Below, piece after piece: positions 61,513-64,000 of a stretch of DNA of 64,000 bases. The notes beneath the pieces are model-generated. The model was given only the letters and a program-made list of their open reading frames with translations. It had not been told where the DNA came from and did not search any database. Origin of the DNA: Aerococcus sp. Group 1 (lineage in GTDB: Bacteria > Bacillota > Bacilli > Lactobacillales > Aerococcaceae); contig NC_015278.1 in NCBI RefSeq assembly GCF_000193205.1, forward strand, positions 1,736,001 to 1,800,000. The letters run 5' to 3'. Every line of letters begins with the position of its first letter. The first letter of the stretch is position 1. Position numbers and translations under genes: made by a program.

Positions 61513-62889
61513 CTATCCAATAAGAATATTGGTCTTCGCATAGCGAATATCATAATTGTTCCGATTCCGTCTCAAACTTAAAGCCATGGTCATCGGACCG
61601 ATACGGCCAACAAACATTAATAGCATTAAAACAATGTGGCTAGCTAGGGAAAGGTTAGGCGTCAAGCCAGCAGAGACCCCAACTGTCGCCAAGGCTGAAA
61701 TGGCTTCAAATAACAAGTGTAAGTAGCGCTGGCCTGGATCAAAAGTTAGTAATAAGGCCGACCCAATGAAGAGAGCGCTAACATACATTAAAGCTATGGT
61801 AAAAGATTGACGAACCGCTGCATCTGGGATCGTATGCCGCTCAAAGTTGACATGCTTAATTTGCCGCACCTCGCGCAAGGCTAGCATGATGGTTAAGGCA
61901 AAGGTGGTTACCTTTAACCCACCGGCAGTACCCCCGGCCCCCCCACCAATGAACATGGTAAGAACAAAGAGCAACAAGGACACTGGGCGGCAGGCCGTGT
62001 AATCCACAGTGGCAAAGCCGGCAGTACGCATAGTGATGGTTTGGAAAAAGGCAGTCATAATCTTATCTCCAAGCGATAACGGCCCAATAGTACCAGGATT
62101 ATTCCACTCCACTAGTAAAAATAAAGAGGTTCCAGTCAGAATAACTAAGCTAGTAACGATAAGAACTAACTTGGTGTGGGGACTTAAGTGTTTAAAATAA
62201 AAACTCAATTTGTGTCCATTACTTTTTTTAGCATAATTTTTGATTTGATTAGTGATATCGAACCAAACACTGAAACCAATCCCCCCCAGGACAATGAGGG
62301 CCATGATGGTCCAATTTAATACCGGCACTGTCTTTAGGTCAATTAGGGAATTGTTTCCCATAATATCAAAACCAGCATTACAGAAAGCTGAGATGGCTGT
62401 AAAGAGACTATTCCAGAGCCCCTTAACCCAGCCGAAGCGAGGCACAAAGTAGGTCGACAATAAGATAAAGCCAGCCCCCTCAATAATCGCCGTATAGCGA
62501 ATAATTCGGGTTAGGAAGTCGCCAATTTTGTAATTTTCACTGTGGTTAAGGGCCGCGCCAGTGGCTATTTGATTTTTCAAACCGATATTTTGCCCAATGG
62601 TATGGTAGATGGACCCAATAATGGTCATCAAGCCCAAGCCACCCGTTTGGATCAGGGCTAGCATCACCATTTGTCCGATAATATTATACGAATCATAAAT
62701 GGATTCGGTCCATAAACCAGTCACACAAACGGCTGATACCGAAATAAACAAATGGTCTAAATAAGTTGCAGTAGAAGTCGCCGTATGGGCGATCGGTAGT
62801 GATAAGAGTAATGACCCTACTAAAATCACAATCATGAAAGAAAAAGCAATCTTTTGAGAAACATTTAAGCGCTTAAAGAAATTTAACAT
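61513..62889 (-). CDS. ktrB: Potassium uptake membrane subunit (TrkH/KtrB)
   Basis: A 458-residue K+ translocator with four pseudo-repeated M1-P-M2 units. The filter-like segments VCVTGLW, FCNAGF, TMRTAGF and ATVGVS lie in order, each with the conserved glycine. GGGAGGTAGGLK is the flexible loop of the third repeat. It follows the DUF4298 gene by 17 bases, so the three may be one transcript. No c-di-AMP riboswitch is seen. Confidence 0.94.
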   Translation of the reverse strand: MLNFFKRLNVSQKIAFSFMIVILVGSLLLSLPIAHTATSTATYLDHLFISVSAVCVTGLWTESIYDSYNIIGQMVMLALIQTGGLGLMTIIGSIYHTIGQNIGLKNQIATGAALNHSENYKIGDFLTRIIRYTAIIEGAGFILLSTYFVPRFGWVKGLWNSLFTAISAFCNAGFDIMGNNSLIDLKTVPVLNWTIMALIVLGGIGFSVWFDITNQIKNYAKKSNGHKLSFYFKHLSPHTKLVLIVTSLVILTGTSLFLLVEWNNPGTIGPLSLGDKIMTAFFQTITMRTAGFATVDYTACRPVSLLLFVLTMFIGGGAGGTAGGLKVTTFALTIMLALREVRQIKHVNFERHTIPDAAVRQSFTIALMYVSALFIGSALLLTFDPGQRYLHLLFEAISALATVGVSAGLTPNLSLASHIVLMLLMFVGRIGPMTMALSLRRNRNNYDIRYAKTNILIG

Positions 62890-62906
62890 GACTACCCTCT
62901 TTATTC

Positions 62907-63212
62907 TTAATAATTTTGAATAACTTGTGTGGCTATTTCTAGCATACGAATAGCTAATTCATAATTATCTGTAAGTAAATTATAGACTTGATCCTCAGAA
63001 AGCACACCACATTTTAAGTCACTAGGAAGAACTCCCTGGTTAGAAACCTCAAAATCACGATACCATTCTTCACTCCCATAATAATCGCTAAGTTTATTTA
63101 CGGCAGCTTGACTCTTAGCATATGCCTCTAAAGACTTAGAAAAATCAGTAAGTAAAGCGGCCACTCGATCGGCATGGTTTTCCATCGCCTGGATTCTAGC
63201 TTCTGATTCCAT
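62907..63212 (-). CDS. DUF4298 family protein
   Basis: A 101-residue protein, mostly helical, with the diagnostic KLSDYYGSEEWYRDFE and LPSDLKCGVLSEDQVYNLL segments of DUF4298. No function is established. I start at the ATG at 63212 because AGGAGG lies six bases upstream; the ATG at 63218 would touch it. It precedes ktrB. Confidence 0.88.
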   Translation of the reverse strand: MESEARIQAMENHADRVAALLTDFSKSLEAYAKSQAAVNKLSDYYGSEEWYRDFEVSNQGVLPSDLKCGVLSEDQVYNLLTDNYELAIRMLEIATQVIQNY

Positions 63213-63357
63213 CAACATCCTCCTTAGCTCGCTAAGCCATTATTTCTGGCTAGCGCATATATTCACTCTCAATAACTATGAATTGTACGCCTAATATTTC
63301 TAATAAGCTAGCTTTTTCTCCAAGTAATAAGACAATTTTTCAATTATTTTCTATTTC

Positions 63358-63390
63358 TAAAAAAAGAGGACCTGGCCTTAACCAAGTCCT
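63358..63390 (-). terminator. Terminator of pstB
   Basis: On the minus strand AGGACTTGG-TTAAGG-CCAGGTCCT forms a stem with one G-U pair, and a T7 run follows. It lies about 35 bases after the pstB stop. Confidence 0.85.
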
Positions 63391-63425
63391 GAAGGTTTCT
63401 TTTCAATTGTAAAAGGCAAGTTCCA

Positions 63426-64000
63426 CTAACCAAAACGACCAGCCACATAGTCGGCAGTTTGTTCTTGTTGGGGATTGTTGAAGATTTGTTCCGTTGGGCC
63501 ATATTCGATAATTCTAGAATGGCCACCACCTAATTCGGGATCAGCATAGAAGAAGGCAGTATAGTCGGATACCCGGGCAGCTTGTTGCATGTTATGGGTC
63601 ACGATAACAATGGTATATTCTTCTTTAAGATCGTTAATTAAGTCTTCAATCTTCAAAGTGGATATTGGGTCCAAGGCTGAAGTGGGTTCGTCCATGAGTA
63701 AGACTTCTGGTTTAACGGCTAAGGCACGCGCAATACATACCCGTTGTTGTTGCCCACCAGAAATAGCTAAACCACTCTTAGACAAGTCATCCTTGACTTC
63801 GTCCCAAATAGCTGCACCACGTAAGGATTCTTCCACAATTTGATCAAGTTCATTTTTATCACGGATACCGTGGGTACGAGGCCCGTAAGCCACGTTATCA
63901 TAAATACTCATTGGGAAAGGGTTAGGTTGTTGGAAAACCATTCCTACTTCCTTACGTAAAAGATTAAGGTTGATATTTTTATCATAAATATTTTTACCTT
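63426..64000 (-). CDS. pstB: Phosphate ABC transporter ATP-binding protein, N-terminus cut by window edge
   Basis: The C-terminal 191 residues of PstB, which powers phosphate import. The frame enters from the window edge as [19 protein letters not shown], then [21 protein letters not shown], the PstB Q-loop motif. The signature [16 protein letters not shown], Walker [16 protein letters not shown] and the closing TQTGD-like [21 protein letters not shown] are typical. The ATG inside at 63941 is not the start. The other pst genes would lie beyond the window. Confidence 0.95.
   Translation of the reverse strand, partial: GKNIYDKNINLNLLRKEVGMVFQQPNPFPMSIYDNVAYGPRTHGIRDKNELDQIVEESLRGAAIWDEVKDDLSKSGLAISGGQQQRVCIARALAVKPEVLLMDEPTSALDPISTLKIEDLINDLKEEYTIVIVTHNMQQAARVSDYTAFFYADPELGGGHSRIIEYGPTEQIFNNPQQEQTADYVAGRFG

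Noticed and set aside
1..64000. CRISPR arrays, insertion sequences, tRNA genes
   Set aside because: No regularly spaced direct repeats, transposase motifs or tRNA-like cloverleafs were recognised on either strand.

Overview
The window reads as chromosome of a low- to mid-GC Firmicute of the order Lactobacillales. The evidence is a streptococcal-type histidine-triad surface protein, the Lactobacillales-typical DUF1846, DUF4298 and DUF2316 proteins, KtrAB, a catabolic ornithine carbamoyltransferase/carbamate kinase pair, and AGGAGG-type ribosome binding sites throughout. An Aerococcaceae-like host is my best guess, but it is inference. I see no rRNA, tRNA, insertion sequence, prophage or CRISPR array.

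Layout. 1-2290: a truncated leucyl aminopeptidase and a tributyrin-esterase-like hydrolase. 2289-24833: a minus-strand block of about 26 genes for anaerobic (early cobalt) cobalamin synthesis. It runs from alpha-ribazole handling and lower-ligand assembly (cblS, cobU, cobS, cobC, cobD, cbiB, cblT), through an OppA-type binding lipoprotein and a cobalamin riboswitch with its own terminator/antiterminator (17531-17747), to a flavodoxin, cbiA-C-D-E-T-F-G-H-J, cobA, cbiK-L-P, a PduO-type adenosyltransferase, sirC, hemC and hemD. 25218-28329: metE-metF on the plus strand. 28387-37258: an amino-acid catabolic cluster (arcB, an AGCS symporter, a divergent ClpB-like ATPase, two LOR/SDH-type ornithine cyclodeaminase paralogues, arcC), headed by a promoter with a perfect cre match. 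37532-44047: nickel-pincer cofactor genes larB-larE-larC and a DMT permease, bracketed by two paralogous AraC-type regulators. 44093-50322: a CofE-like ligase, a glutathionyl-hydroquinone-reductase-like protein, DUF2316, a two-component system and a BcrAB-like ABC transporter. 50595-57053: lipoate ligase, a 1388-residue histidine-triad protein and its zinc-binding lipoprotein, behind two Zur-type palindromes. 57178-64000: beta-glucuronidase, DUF1846, KtrAB, DUF4298 and a truncated pstB.

How it fits together. The cobalamin block looks almost complete from uroporphyrinogen III to adenosylcobalamin, with CblS/CblT replacing CobT. hemA, hemL, hemB and a cobalt importer are not in the window. The arc cluster reads as a citrulline- or ornithine-fed route: citrulline to ornithine plus carbamoyl phosphate, carbamoyl phosphate to ATP, and ornithine to proline plus ammonia. 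The lar genes make the nickel-pincer cofactor, but no larA client is nearby.

Most notable are four reading-frame breaks (cbiC, cbiG, larC, first AraC regulator). Each lies at an A-run that is exactly one A short of the restored frame. In larC the site is a canonical -1 slippery heptamer; in the others it may be slippage, mutation or a homopolymer sequencing error. CbiP also lacks the expected glutaminase cysteine, and the ClpB-like protein has a degenerate second ATPase site.
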